The translations under genes were made by a program, and so were the position numbers. DNA of 52,589 nucleotides from Clostridioides difficile CD160. GTDB lineage: Bacteria; Bacillota; Clostridia; Peptostreptococcales; Peptostreptococcaceae. Numbering within the stretch: position 1 is the stretch's first letter; every line of letters starts with the position of its first letter. The stretch lies in NCBI RefSeq assembly GCF_000449425.2, contig NZ_AVHW01000030.1:1-52589 (forward strand), read 5' to 3'. This document shows, piece by piece, positions 27,785 through 37,514 of the stretch. The notes under the pieces were generated by a model. The model was not told where the DNA came from. It searched no databases and worked only from the letters and a program-made list of their open reading frames with translations.

Positions 27785-28084
27785 ATGTTTGAATGTGCAT
27801 TTATTTATGTTGCTAAAGGTCTTAGTGCTGAGAAGCAAAGAGCAGTTATTCCATCTGATACTATCAATATGAATGTTATTGGTGTGGAAAATTATGATGA
27901 AGCAGAAGTTGTAGCTAAAGAAATGGTAGAAAAAGGATGTACAGCTATTGAATTATGTGCTGGCTTTGGTAATGAAGGTATTTACAGAATTAAAAAGGCT
28001 GTTGGACCAAACGTTGCTGTAGGTGCAGTGAAATTTGATTTTCATCCAGCTTTTGGGTTTAAGAGTGGCGACGAAATGTTCTAA
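27785..28084 (+). CDS. Small conserved protein (DUF6506-like)
   Basis: 99 residues, soluble and Gly/Ala-rich, with VVAKEMVEKGCTAIELCAGFGNEGIYRIKKAVGPNVAVGAVKFD. The pattern suits the small DUF6506 family; function unknown. I chose ATG 27785 because AAGGGGA ends 7 bp upstream, instead of an earlier in-frame GTG that would contain that site. Confidence 0.65.
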   Translation: MFECAFIYVAKGLSAEKQRAVIPSDTINMNVIGVENYDEAEVVAKEMVEKGCTAIELCAGFGNEGIYRIKKAVGPNVAVGAVKFDFHPAFGFKSGDEMF

Positions 28085-28287
28085 TAGGAAATATTCTAAT
28101 AGGCAGTGTTTTTCATAATGTAGACTATGAGAATGTATTTTCAGAGATACTCTAAAATGAATTTTAAAGAAAGTAAAGAATGATAGAAAAGCATACATTT
28201 AGTACTCTAAAGTATTATACTTTATATTAATAGAGATAAGTAGAGAAAGCTATGATGCTTGTATGATGTTTTATTATTTATAACTAT

Positions 28288-28323
28288 AAGCAGTGAATCT
28301 ATAAAAGGTTTACTGCTTTTTTT
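28288..28323 (+). terminator. Terminator after the DUF6506-like gene
   Basis: AAGCAGTGAA (28288-28297) pairs with TTTACTGCTT (28309-28318, one G-U), and a seven-T run (28317-28323) follows. It is about 200 bp past the stop codon. Confidence 0.65.
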
Positions 28324-29069
28324 ATGCTTCACAATAGCAATATCGCTTTGAACTTGTATAGACATGTTATTTTATTATATATTTAATACTTTTACTTGAA
28401 ATAAGATACTTATAACTATCAGGATGTATCTTGCAATTTTTAATATAGAAAAGAAAAAAATATAGGGACAAATTAAGATAATAGTTTTGGATTTATGAAT
28501 ATATAATTAAAAAAAATATAAAAAATAATCTATAAAGCTAAATCCAATTTAATCGATAATACATATATAGAAATATAATTAAATAAGTAAACAACTCTTT
28601 ATTGAATGTTAAGTAAGCTAGAAGATATATTGGAAGAGAGCAAATAAACTTGTAATTGAATATTTGAGTAGTGTTAGAAGCTATTTTCGTTTTTGATAAA
28701 TTACAGATTCGGCAGACTATAAAAATAAATAGACAGAAATAATTTTGATGAATCTGAAATTTTTTTTCATACAAACATAAAAAGATATAAAGTTATTTCT
28801 ATCTTAATTTGATTACTTCTGACAACCTTTTATGTTTTATACAATTATATTTTTAATAACTCGTCAAAATGCCAAACATATATTACAATATATATATAAG
28901 TTTTTTCATTGACAAATTGTGTTAATATGGTTGAATATAATATGGCATAAATAATTACTTTTATTTATCAATGAAATACATTTATTATGTAGCGAAAAAT
29001 AGTCAGATAGTATAGATAATAACTGAAAATAAAGGCATTTATTGTTGTACATATGGAGGAGTTAGTTTT
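28324..29069. other. 746-bp AT-rich region upstream of the chemotaxis operon
   Basis: No supported gene; a minus-strand frame at 28538-28774 lacks a ribosome site. The operon promoter must lie here. TTGACA (28909-28914) and TATAAT (28936-28941) are present but 21 bp apart, so I do not assign them as one promoter. I did not find a convincing SigD-type site. Confidence 0.45.
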
Positions 29070-29432
29070 ATGGAAAATAAAATTTTGATAGTAGATGATG
29101 CTATTTTTATGAGAATGATGATTAAAGAAGCTCTGAGTAAAAGTGGTTATGAGAATTTAGTAGAAGCAAATGACGGAGAAGAAGCTTGTAATATATTTAA
29201 AGATGAAAAGCCTGATTTGATGTTACTTGACATTACAATGCCAAAAAAAGATGGTTTAGAGGTGTTAAGAGAAGTAAAAAAGTTAGATTCAAATGCTAAG
29301 GTGGTGATGTGTTCTGCAATAGGACAAGAAAATATGATTGTAGAAGCTATAAAACTTGGAGCATTAGACTTTATAGTAAAACCCTTTAAAACGGATACAT
29401 TGGTCAAAGTTGTGAACAATGCCTTAAAATAA
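29070..29432 (+). CDS. cheY: Chemotaxis response regulator CheY
   Basis: 120-residue receiver domain only. Acidic pair DD (9-10), phospho-acceptor Asp54 (LMLLDITMP), a Ser at the conserved Thr/Ser position (VMCSAIGQ) and Lys in VKPFK. Phosphorylated by CheA, it binds the flagellar switch. First gene of a ten-gene chemotaxis operon, with GGAGGAG before ATG. Followed by cheC, whose product dephosphorylates CheY-P. Confidence 0.92.
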   Translation: MENKILIVDDAIFMRMMIKEALSKSGYENLVEANDGEEACNIFKDEKPDLMLLDITMPKKDGLEVLREVKKLDSNAKVVMCSAIGQENMIVEAIKLGALDFIVKPFKTDTLVKVVNNALK

Positions 29433-29496
29433 GAATGTAAATACGCACTGATTTAGTGAAAAGTACATAAATGCAATAATAAAAGGAGGGGTTTAT

Positions 29497-30114
29497 ATTA
29501 TAAATTATTTAGAACTTGATGATGCTCATATAGATGCTCTTAGAGAAATTGGTAATATAGGCTCTGGGAATGCAATTACTTCACTTGCATCTATGATAAA
29601 TAGCAATATAGAAGTATTAATACCAATGGTAAAGATACTTGAATATAACGAAGCGACAAATTTGCTTGGTGGTCCAGAAAACAAAGTAGCATGTATTTTA
29701 CTAGATATGAAAGGTGATATTAATGGAATGTTTATGTTTTTGTTGGATGAATCAATAACTCAAATTATGCTAAATTCTCTTTTTAATAAAGAAGAATCTA
29801 TTTTAGATGAGATTGAAGATATTGAAATTTCAGCAATCAAAGAAATAGGAAATATTATGGCAAGTTCATATGTAAATGCTATAGCATCTATGTTAGACAT
29901 GACTATAAGTATTTCAGTTCCAGATATGTGTATTGATATGGTTGGAGCTGTCCTAAATGTACCTATGATAAGATTTTCAGATGTTGGTGACAAAGTTTTA
30001 TTTATAGAAAATAAGTTCAAAATGAGTGATAATTATTTTACTAGTCACATTTTGATGATTCCAGAAATGGGCTCACTTAAGGAAATATTGGTGAGATTGG
30101 GATTAGAAGTATGA
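29497..30114 (+). CDS. cheC: CheY-P phosphatase CheC
   Basis: 205 residues if translation starts at ATT 29497, 6 bp after AGGAGGG. The family N terminus (DALREIGNIGSGNA, first phosphatase motif ExxN) lies upstream of the first ATG (29593), so the real start must be a non-standard ATT (29497) or ATA (29500). A second motif, SAIKEIGNIMASSYVNAI, gives the duplicated active-site pattern of CheC. CheC removes phosphate from CheY-P and is stimulated by CheD, encoded next with a 4-bp ATGA overlap. Confidence 0.85.
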   Translation: MINYLELDDAHIDALREIGNIGSGNAITSLASMINSNIEVLIPMVKILEYNEATNLLGGPENKVACILLDMKGDINGMFMFLLDESITQIMLNSLFNKEESILDEIEDIEISAIKEIGNIMASSYVNAIASMLDMTISISVPDMCIDMVGAVLNVPMIRFSDVGDKVLFIENKFKMSDNYFTSHILMIPEMGSLKEILVRLGLEV

Positions 30115-30596
30115 ATAAGGAGATAGTAGTAAACATTGCAGACATGAAGATAGCTTATAAGCCAAATGTTTTGGTTACATATGCGCTTGGTTCTTGTGTA
30201 GGAGTGTGTTTGATAGATAAAGTAGCAGGAATTGGTGGAATGTTACATGTTATGTTGCCATATAGTAAAGATGCTATTAACATTGAAAATAAATACAAAT
30301 TTGCTGATACAGGAATAAATGAGCTTATCAAGTCTATGGAGCATATAGGTGCAAATAGAATATATATAAAAGCAAAAATTGCTGGAGGAGCTCAAATGTT
30401 TTTAGGAAATAGCAATTCATCAATTGCAAGCATAGGGCAGAGAAATGTTGAAGCAGTAAAAAAAACACTTCTAGGGCTAAATATTCCAATAGTAGCAGAA
30501 GACACAGGTATGAATTATGGAAGGACAATACGTTTTTGCACTGGGACAGGTGAATTGCTTGTAGATTCAATAAATAAAGGTAAAAAGAAAATATAA
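30111..30596 (+). CDS. cheD: Chemoreceptor glutamine deamidase CheD
   Basis: 161 residues. The family signature around the catalytic Cys (YALGSCVGVCLIDKVAGIGGMLHVMLP) gives Cys-His, and the Thr follows in the ADTGIN region. It deamidates receptor glutamines and binds CheC. Start overlaps the cheC stop by four bases, which fits the CheC-CheD partnership. Confidence 0.92.
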   Translation: MNKEIVVNIADMKIAYKPNVLVTYALGSCVGVCLIDKVAGIGGMLHVMLPYSKDAINIENKYKFADTGINELIKSMEHIGANRIYIKAKIAGGAQMFLGNSNSSIASIGQRNVEAVKKTLLGLNIPIVAEDTGMNYGRTIRFCTGTGELLVDSINKGKKKI

Positions 30597-30637
30597 TATA
30601 GATTTAATTGAGAGTATATTTAGGAGGGAGGAGTTAA

Positions 30638-31156
30638 ATGAGATTTCCAGATGACCCATATTTAGATTATAGGTTAGTTGATGAGGGAATTAAGTATCTA
30701 AAATTTAAAGTAGATGAGCAAGATTTTGGAATTGAGATTGAAAAGGTTGTAGAAATTGTTGGAAATCAAGAAATTATATTTATTCCAGAACTCCCAACAT
30801 ATTCTAAAGGTATAATAAATTTAAGAGGGAAAATCATTCCAATAATAGATATGCGTTTGAGACTTAAAAAAATTGATTTAATTATTACTAATTGTATATA
30901 TATAGTAGTAATTGAAACAAAAGATTTGTTAGTTGGATTTATGGTTGATAAAGTTGATGAGATAATAAGCTTAGAAAAAAGTCAAATATCTCTTCCACCA
31001 AGAGTTACTCTTGAATATTCAGATTATTTTGTAAGTGGTATTGGAGAAATAGAGAGTAAAATAATTACCTTACTAGATTTAGATAAACTTTTGACAGATA
31101 AAGAAGAAATTTTAATAGATGAAGTAGTTAATAAATATAATTGCACTATCATGTAA
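30638..31156 (+). CDS. cheW: CheW-like adaptor, first copy
   Basis: 172 residues with a CheW (SH3-like) domain starting at about residue 18: FKVDEQDFGIEIEKVVEIV, IPELPTYSKGIINLRGKIIPIIDMRLRL and LVGFMVDKVDEIISL. It links receptors to CheA. It has a short N-terminal extension (RFPDDPYLDYRLVDEG) and GGAGGGAGGAG before ATG. A second CheW is encoded after cheA. Confidence 0.92.
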   Translation: MRFPDDPYLDYRLVDEGIKYLKFKVDEQDFGIEIEKVVEIVGNQEIIFIPELPTYSKGIINLRGKIIPIIDMRLRLKKIDLIITNCIYIVVIETKDLLVGFMVDKVDEIISLEKSQISLPPRVTLEYSDYFVSGIGEIESKIITLLDLDKLLTDKEEILIDEVVNKYNCTIM

Positions 31157-31291
31157 CACAGAGATATAATTAAAAGGTTATTATAAAGAGATTGTGATGG
31201 GAACATTTGAGAATGTAGTGGTATAATTATTAAGTATAAGAATTTTAAATTATTAAAATCTGAATATATTATGTTTAAGAGAGGTTTGTAT

Positions 31292-32251
31292 ATGGAAAAT
31301 AAGCAACAAGGAACAATTTTAGTCGTTGATGATAGTGTCCTAATGTGTGATTTAATAGATAAAACACTTACAAAAGATAATTTTAAGGTGAAAAAAGCAT
31401 TTAATGCAATAGAAGCAAAAGAGTTTATTGAAGAATGTATACCGGATATTATTTTACTTGACATAATTTTACCAGATAACTCTGGATTTGATTTTTGTAA
31501 GGAAGTAAAATCTAATTTTCGCACAGCAGATATACCTATAATATTTATAACTTCAAAAAATGCAGATACAGATATAGTAAAGGGGTTTGGTGCAGGTGCA
31601 ATAGATTATATGGTGAAGCCTTTTAGTATGACAGAATTAAAAGCTCGTATTATGGCTCATCTTGAAGTAAAGAAATCTCAAGATAAATTAAAAAAAATAA
31701 ATAATGAGCTGGAATCTTCTCTTGAAAAATTGAATAGACTCGTTGTAAGAGATTATCTTACAGGCCTTTACAATAGACGACATATAATTAATCAACTTAT
31801 GGAACAAAGAAAAATTAATAAGTTTAATGAGACATCTATATCTCTTATTCTAGGCGATATTGATGATTTTAAAGTTATCAATGATACTTATGGTCATGAA
31901 GCAGGGGATTTCGTGTTGACAATAATATCAAGTATAATAAAAAAGAATTGTAGACAGATTGATACGGTCTCAAGATGGGGTGGAGAAGAGTTTTTAATAA
32001 TGCTTACAAATACTTCGATGGAAGGTGCTAAAATACTTTCAGAAAGAATTCGCAAAGAGATAAAAAATTTTGAATTCAACTATAAAGAAAACAAGATAAA
32101 ATGCACTATTACATTAGGTGTAGTAGAAGTAAACTCAAATATATCATTAGAAGAAAACATATCCTTAGCAGATAAAGCAATGTATGAGGGTAAAAATTTA
32201 GGCAAAGATTGTAGCGTAGTAAGTACAATGAAAGGATTAAAAAAGATATAA
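31292..32251 (+). CDS. Response regulator-diguanylate cyclase (REC-GGDEF, PleD/WspR-like)
   Basis: 319 residues. Receiver domain with Asp57 (DIILLDIILP) and KPFS, a coiled linker (about 125-155), then GGDEF with LILGDIDDFKVINDTYGHEAGD and RWGGEEFLIML (GGEEF form, active type). RQID lies exactly five residues before GGEEF, giving the inhibitory I-site RxxD. ATG 31292 is preceded by AAGAGAGG; an earlier in-frame ATG at 31271 has no site. Its place inside the chemotaxis operon suggests CheA phosphorylates it and that receptor signals change c-di-GMP level. Confidence 0.92.
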   Translation: MENKQQGTILVVDDSVLMCDLIDKTLTKDNFKVKKAFNAIEAKEFIEECIPDIILLDIILPDNSGFDFCKEVKSNFRTADIPIIFITSKNADTDIVKGFGAGAIDYMVKPFSMTELKARIMAHLEVKKSQDKLKKINNELESSLEKLNRLVVRDYLTGLYNRRHIINQLMEQRKINKFNETSISLILGDIDDFKVINDTYGHEAGDFVLTIISSIIKKNCRQIDTVSRWGGEEFLIMLTNTSMEGAKILSERIRKEIKNFEFNYKENKIKCTITLGVVEVNSNISLEENISLADKAMYEGKNLGKDCSVVSTMKGLKKI

Positions 32252-32292
32252 ACTAATATCTTAATAAACTTACTTTATAAAGGAGTATAGAT

Positions 32293-33996
32293 ATGAAAAG
32301 AGAAGTAAAGCTTTCTAAATTGGCAATTGTATTGCTAATTATTATAGTAATGGCTGTTCTAGCAGGGATTTTTTCTTCAATTTCATCTTATAAGGCATTC
32401 GAAAAAGTAGAAAAAAGCATTAATGATATGAATAATTTGAGAACTCAAAGTCAGTATATAAAAGATACAACGAGAGAAGTAAGTGATGTATTAAGAAGAT
32501 ATGTATTTACAGGTGATAAAAAGGATAAAGATATTTATGAAAAAGAGCTATATGGAAAAACAAGAGAGTCGGCTTTAGATAAATTAGAAAGAATTGGTCT
32601 TACAAAGAGCGAATCTAATAAAATCTTAGAAGCAAAAGAAATATCAGATTCTTTGGCTCCAACAGAACAAAGTGCTATGAAAGCAGTTGAAAATAACGAT
32701 AAGAGCATGGCTCAGAGTATAATTTTTGGTAGTGAGTATATAAATTCTCAAGAAAGAATGGATTCTTTGATAAATGAATTTCAAGAGGATATAGCTACTC
32801 GTTCAAATAATGAAATTATAGAAGTCAAAAAAGAATTACAAAGTTTAATACTAAGAACAATATTTATACTTTCTCTACTAATAATACTGACAATAATAGA
32901 ATATACAGTAATAAAATTAAAGATAGTGATTCCTATTAATAAAGTAGAAAGACACTTTTCAAGAATTGCATCTGGAGACTTAAGAACAAGTATAGATGTT
33001 GAAGAAAGTAAATCTGAAATAGGAATGTTGGTTGGTTCCGTTAAAAAGATGCAAAGTATGCTTTTAAATTATATAGACCTTATAGATAGTACACTGACTA
33101 GTATTGCAAAAGGAGATTTAAGAGTAGAGATAGACCAAGAATTTATAGGAGATTTTAAATCAATTAAAACATCATTAGAAAGTATAATAAACTCTTTTAA
33201 TAATGATTTTTCTGAAATAAATTTATCAGCAGAACAAGTTGCAAGTGCATCTGAACAAGTAGCAGCAGGTGCTCAGGCTCTTTCACAAGGTGCTACTGAA
33301 CAAGCTAGCTCAGTAGAAGAGTTAGCTTCCACAATTAATGAGATATCAGATGGAATTAAGAAGTGTGCAGATAGTGCTAGTCTTGCATGTGAAGTATCTG
33401 ACCAATCGGCACAACAAGTTAGTTTTGGAAGCAGATGTATGGATGATATGATGACTTCAATGGATGAAATAAGTGAAAAATCCAGTGAAATATCAAAAAT
33501 AATCAAAACAATAGATGAGATAGCTTTTCAGACTAATATTCTTGCATTAAATGCAGCTGTTGAAGCAGCAAGGGCAGGTCAATATGGTAGAGGATTTGCA
33601 GTTGTAGCAGATGAAGTTAGGTCTTTGGCTGGTAAAAGTGCAAAAGCAGCTCAAAATACAGCAATTCTTATAGAAGAAGCCATTAAAACAGTAGAAAATG
33701 GTGTTAAAATTGCTAAAGAGACTGCAGAAGCGTTAGATTTAGTGGTAAACGGTGTAGAAAAAACTACTGATTATATTAACGGAATTTCTTCGTCTGTACA
33801 TAGCCAAGAAGTAGCAATTACACAGATTTTATCTGGAATAGAACAAATTTCTATAGTAGTCCAAATGAACTCAGCAACAGCAGAAGAAAGTGCAGCAGCT
33901 TCAGAAGAAATGTCGGCTCAAGCACAAATTTTAAAAGAACTAGTAGAAAAATTTCATCTAAAAGAAAGTGAGATAAGAGAATCATCGTGGATTTAA
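32293..33996 (+). CDS. Methyl-accepting chemotaxis protein
   Basis: 567 residues. Membrane segment 1 (about 10-31), a four-helix-bundle type extracellular sensor (about 32-185), membrane segment 2 (about 187-207), HAMP (about 208-265) and a long signalling coiled coil. The conserved hairpin tip is EIAFQTNILALNAAVEAARAG, about residues 407-427. Ligand unknown. AAAGGAG precedes the ATG. The only receptor gene in this operon. Confidence 0.93.
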   Translation: MKREVKLSKLAIVLLIIIVMAVLAGIFSSISSYKAFEKVEKSINDMNNLRTQSQYIKDTTREVSDVLRRYVFTGDKKDKDIYEKELYGKTRESALDKLERIGLTKSESNKILEAKEISDSLAPTEQSAMKAVENNDKSMAQSIIFGSEYINSQERMDSLINEFQEDIATRSNNEIIEVKKELQSLILRTIFILSLLIILTIIEYTVIKLKIVIPINKVERHFSRIASGDLRTSIDVEESKSEIGMLVGSVKKMQSMLLNYIDLIDSTLTSIAKGDLRVEIDQEFIGDFKSIKTSLESIINSFNNDFSEINLSAEQVASASEQVAAGAQALSQGATEQASSVEELASTINEISDGIKKCADSASLACEVSDQSAQQVSFGSRCMDDMMTSMDEISEKSSEISKIIKTIDEIAFQTNILALNAAVEAARAGQYGRGFAVVADEVRSLAGKSAKAAQNTAILIEEAIKTVENGVKIAKETAEALDLVVNGVEKTTDYINGISSSVHSQEVAITQILSGIEQISIVVQMNSATAEESAAASEEMSAQAQILKELVEKFHLKESEIRESSWI

Positions 33997-34056
33997 GTTA
34001 TGAGATATTGTATATAACGGAAAATAGAAAATTATTTGAGGCCGTAGGTGATAAAT

Positions 34057-36183
34057 ATGAATTATATTGAACCGAGTATGAGACCAATGTTAGATATGTT
34101 TATATTTGAGACAAGTCTATTACTTGAACAATTAGATGAAATTATGATTCAAACAGAAAAAGAAAAAGTATTTAATTATAGCAATATTAATGAAACTTTT
34201 AGAATAATGCATACGATAAAAGGTTCAGCCTCTATGATGGGGCTAGACAACATAGCCGCTTTGACACACAGTGTAGAAGACTTGTTTTATGTCATACGTG
34301 AAGAAAAAATAGAAGTTTTAGACAATGACTTTTTGTTTGATTTAGTTTTTCAATCTTTGGATTTTATAAGATGTGATATAGGTAAGTTGCAGTCAGGAGA
34401 TTGCATATCTTCTGATTACTCTAACTTTATAGAAACAATTAAAGATTATGTAAGTACTTTGGAGATATCAAGCTCTATGGAACCAAAAGAAAATACAAGC
34501 TTAGAAGGTACAGATGATAAAGAAATAATAGATTCAGTTTTTTCATATAAAGAAGGTTCTGATATAGCAAAAATAATCTTTGAACAAGATTGCATGATGG
34601 AAAATGTAAGAGCTTTTATGCTTATATTTGAAATAAGGGACTACTGTAAATTTCTAGAATTTTATCCTAAAGATGTGGAAACAAATACAGAAACAGCAGA
34701 ATATATTAAAAAATATGGGTTTTATATACAGTTTATTGCTAAAGATGACAAAAGCATAGTTTATAGGACTATACAAGAGAATCTATATGTAAAAGAATAC
34801 CTAAATATTAGTGAAAAAGATATAGAAGTAAAAAGAACCTTGGATAATAGTGAAATAGAAAATAAATTAAAAAATAATCAGGAAATAAGCGTAGAGTATC
34901 AAAACACTTATACAACAGAATATGAACCACAAGAAAATATTTTAAAAGAAAAAGTAGACATAGAAAAGTATAGTTTAAGTGATGAGAATGAACATTTGCC
35001 AATAAGTAAACAGAGTATTATGAGTGTAAATTTAGAAAAATTAGACTTACTTCAAAATATAGTTGGAGAAATTGTAATTATGGAATCAATGGTTGTAAAT
35101 AGTGTGAACTCTACAGGTGTTGATATAGATAATTTCAATAAAGCAACTAGACAATTGCATAAGCTTACAGATGAATTACAGGACATAGTAATGTCAATGC
35201 GTATGATTCAAATTGCTGGTGTATTTCAAAAAATGCATAGAATTGTACGAGATATGAATAAAAAATTGGATAAAAATGTAGAATTAATAACTATAGGTGC
35301 AGAAACAGAAGTAGATAAAAATGTAATTGATAATTTAGCAGAACCATTTATGCATCTTATAAGAAATGCTATGGACCATGCAATAGAACCTATTGAAGAA
35401 CGGATAGCTAAAGGTAAAGAAGAAGTAGGAAAGATAGTTCTATCTGCTGAAAACTTAGGTGGAGAAGCCGTAATAAGTATTTCAGATGATGGTAGAGGTC
35501 TTATGAAAGATAAGATTTTAGCAAAAGCCAAAGAGCAAGGTATCCTTAAACATTCAAGCAATGAATATACTGATGATGAGGTCAATTCTTTGATTATGAC
35601 TCCAGGATTTTCTACAAAAGAATCTGTAACTGAATTTTCTGGTAGAGGAGTAGGCATGGATATTGTACGTAAAAGTATTGAAAAGGTTGGAGGTTCAATT
35701 GAGGTAAAAAGCAAACAAGATGAAGGAACAACATTTACTATGAAAATACCACTGACTCTTTCGATAGTAGAAGGTATGGAGTTTAAAGTTGGAGATTCGC
35801 TATTTACTTTACCAATATCATCAATAAGAAGAACGTTTAAACTCACAGATTTAAACCAAATAGTTACAGAAGGTAATACAAGAGAGTTAATTATGATATA
35901 TGGAGCATGTATCCCTATTATAAGGTTGCATAAAATATATAATATTCAAACAGAGGTAACTAATCTAATGCATGGTAATATGATAATTATTGAAAATGAG
36001 CAGAAAGCAGCATGTATTTTTGTTGATGAAATAATAGGAAATCAACAAGTTGTTGTAAAGCCATTTCCAGTTTATTTTAACAGGTTCAATATGAAAAACA
36101 ATGGATTATCAGGATGTACAATACTTGGAGATGGAAGTATAAGCTTGATTATAGATGCAGATAACATTATGGAAATATATTAG
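34057..36183 (+). CDS. cheA: Chemotaxis histidine kinase CheA
   Basis: 708 residues. P1 phosphotransfer domain with His52 (MHTIKGSAS), a divergent P2-like middle (about 165-310), P3 dimerisation (about 325-390), P4 ATP-binding domain (NAMDHAIE, DDGRGL, GRGVGMDIV) and a P5 CheW-like regulatory domain from about 560 to the end. It phosphorylates CheY and probably the REC-GGDEF protein. I chose ATG 34057 because AGGTGAT ends 5 bp before it; a GTG at 34048 would overlap that site. Confidence 0.95.
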   Translation: MNYIEPSMRPMLDMFIFETSLLLEQLDEIMIQTEKEKVFNYSNINETFRIMHTIKGSASMMGLDNIAALTHSVEDLFYVIREEKIEVLDNDFLFDLVFQSLDFIRCDIGKLQSGDCISSDYSNFIETIKDYVSTLEISSSMEPKENTSLEGTDDKEIIDSVFSYKEGSDIAKIIFEQDCMMENVRAFMLIFEIRDYCKFLEFYPKDVETNTETAEYIKKYGFYIQFIAKDDKSIVYRTIQENLYVKEYLNISEKDIEVKRTLDNSEIENKLKNNQEISVEYQNTYTTEYEPQENILKEKVDIEKYSLSDENEHLPISKQSIMSVNLEKLDLLQNIVGEIVIMESMVVNSVNSTGVDIDNFNKATRQLHKLTDELQDIVMSMRMIQIAGVFQKMHRIVRDMNKKLDKNVELITIGAETEVDKNVIDNLAEPFMHLIRNAMDHAIEPIEERIAKGKEEVGKIVLSAENLGGEAVISISDDGRGLMKDKILAKAKEQGILKHSSNEYTDDEVNSLIMTPGFSTKESVTEFSGRGVGMDIVRKSIEKVGGSIEVKSKQDEGTTFTMKIPLTLSIVEGMEFKVGDSLFTLPISSIRRTFKLTDLNQIVTEGNTRELIMIYGACIPIIRLHKIYNIQTEVTNLMHGNMIIIENEQKAACIFVDEIIGNQQVVVKPFPVYFNRFNMKNNGLSGCTILGDGSISLIIDADNIMEIY

Positions 36184-36195
36184 GGGATTTAAAGT

Positions 36196-36636
36196 ATGTC
36201 TAAAGATGAAATTATTAAACAAGTATTAACATTTTATGTTAATGATGTCCTTTATGGAATAGAATTAGAAAATGTGATTGAGACTATAAGATTTCAATCA
36301 ATAACATATGTACCATGTCTTCCAAAGTATATAAGTGGAGTTATTAATTTACGAGGAAGGATAATACCTATTACTAATATGCATATAAAATACAATCTTC
36401 CTGAGACTGATTATAATGAGAGAACATGTATAATAATTACAAAGGTTGATGAGTATCAAGTTGGAATTATTGTAGATAAAGTTGTCGATGTTATCCAAAT
36501 AAAGAAATTAAATATATTAGAGACAACCGATTCTAACAACATAAATACGAATAAAGATGTAAAAGAAATCGCAAAAGTTGGAGATAATTCTATACTAATT
36601 TTAGATATTCAAAAGTTTTTGATTAACAACATGTAG
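36196..36636 (+). CDS. cheW: CheW adaptor, second copy
   Basis: 146-residue single CheW domain: FYVNDVLYGIELENVIETI, VPCLPKYISGVINLRGRIIPITNMHIK, GIIVDKVVDVIQI. It lies 12 bp after cheA and so is co-transcribed. It is less than closely similar to the first CheW copy, which suggests two separate coupling roles. Confidence 0.93.
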   Translation: MSKDEIIKQVLTFYVNDVLYGIELENVIETIRFQSITYVPCLPKYISGVINLRGRIIPITNMHIKYNLPETDYNERTCIIITKVDEYQVGIIVDKVVDVIQIKKLNILETTDSNNINTNKDVKEIAKVGDNSILILDIQKFLINNM

Positions 36637-36671
36637 TTAGTTTTGACAAATTAGCAGGAGGAATTTTTTGC

Positions 36672-37475
36672 ATGATAAAGCTCACTGATGAAGAATTTAT
36701 AATTCTTGTAAACCATATAAAAAAAGAATATGGTATTGATTTAAGCAAAAAAAGAGCATTAATTGAGGGTCGGTTATATAATACAATGAGAGAAAGAAAG
36801 TTTAGTTCTTTTAGTCAGTATATGAATCTATTATTTAAAGACAAGACAGGAAATGAAGCTATAAACCTAATAAATAGACTGAGTACTAATCATACCTTTT
36901 TTATGAGAGAACCCCAGCATTTTGAGTTTATACATAATAATATACTTCCTTTTTGGGAAGAAAACAATAAATTAAGAAACTTGAATATATGGAGTGCAGG
37001 TTGTTCTAGTGGAGAAGAAGCGTATTCAATAGCTATGACCTTAGATGACTATTTTGGACATAATAAAGATTTGTGGAATATTAAAATTATAGCTACTGAT
37101 ATTTCAATGAATTCACTTGAAAAAGCTAAAAGAGCTACATACACAGAATTAAATGTTAACAATGTTCCTGATTTATGGAAGAAGAAGTATTTCATAGACA
37201 ACAAAGATGGTACATTTAAAGTTTGTGATAAGATTAGAAGAAGTGTGGTTTTTAAACCATTTAATTTAATGAACGATTTCTCGTATCAACATTTTGATTT
37301 GATTTTTTGTAGAAATGTTATGATTTATTTTGATTTAAAAACTAGAGAAGAACTCATAAATAAATTTTATAGTGTAACTAAACAAGATAGCTTTTTATTT
37401 GTAGGTCATGCAGAGATAATTAATAGAAGCAATACCAAATATAAATATGTAAGACCTGCTGTCTATAAAAAATAA
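36672..37475 (+). CDS. cheR: Chemoreceptor methyltransferase CheR
   Basis: 267 residues. N-terminal helical CheR domain (GIDLSKKRALIEGRL...TNHTFFMREPQHFEF) and a SAM-binding domain with IWSAGCSSGEEAYSIAM, IIATDISMNSLEKA and FDLIFCRNVMIYFD. It methylates receptor glutamates with S-adenosylmethionine. GCAGGAGGAA precedes the ATG. Followed directly by cheB, which removes the methyl groups. Confidence 0.95.
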   Translation: MIKLTDEEFIILVNHIKKEYGIDLSKKRALIEGRLYNTMRERKFSSFSQYMNLLFKDKTGNEAINLINRLSTNHTFFMREPQHFEFIHNNILPFWEENNKLRNLNIWSAGCSSGEEAYSIAMTLDDYFGHNKDLWNIKIIATDISMNSLEKAKRATYTELNVNNVPDLWKKKYFIDNKDGTFKVCDKIRRSVVFKPFNLMNDFSYQHFDLIFCRNVMIYFDLKTREELINKFYSVTKQDSFLFVGHAEIINRSNTKYKYVRPAVYKK

Positions 37476-37514
37476 AAGAGTATTTTTGATATATGATTTT
37501 GTGGAGGCGGTAAT

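Noticed and set aside
28538..28774. Minus-strand 78-residue hydrophobic frame
   Set aside because: No ribosome site, no recognisable family, and it lies in AT-rich DNA where such frames arise by chance.
28909..28941. Sigma-A promoter for the chemotaxis operon (TTGACA and TATAAT)
   Set aside because: The two boxes are 21 bp apart, well outside the usual 16-18 bp spacing; neither has a suitable partner.
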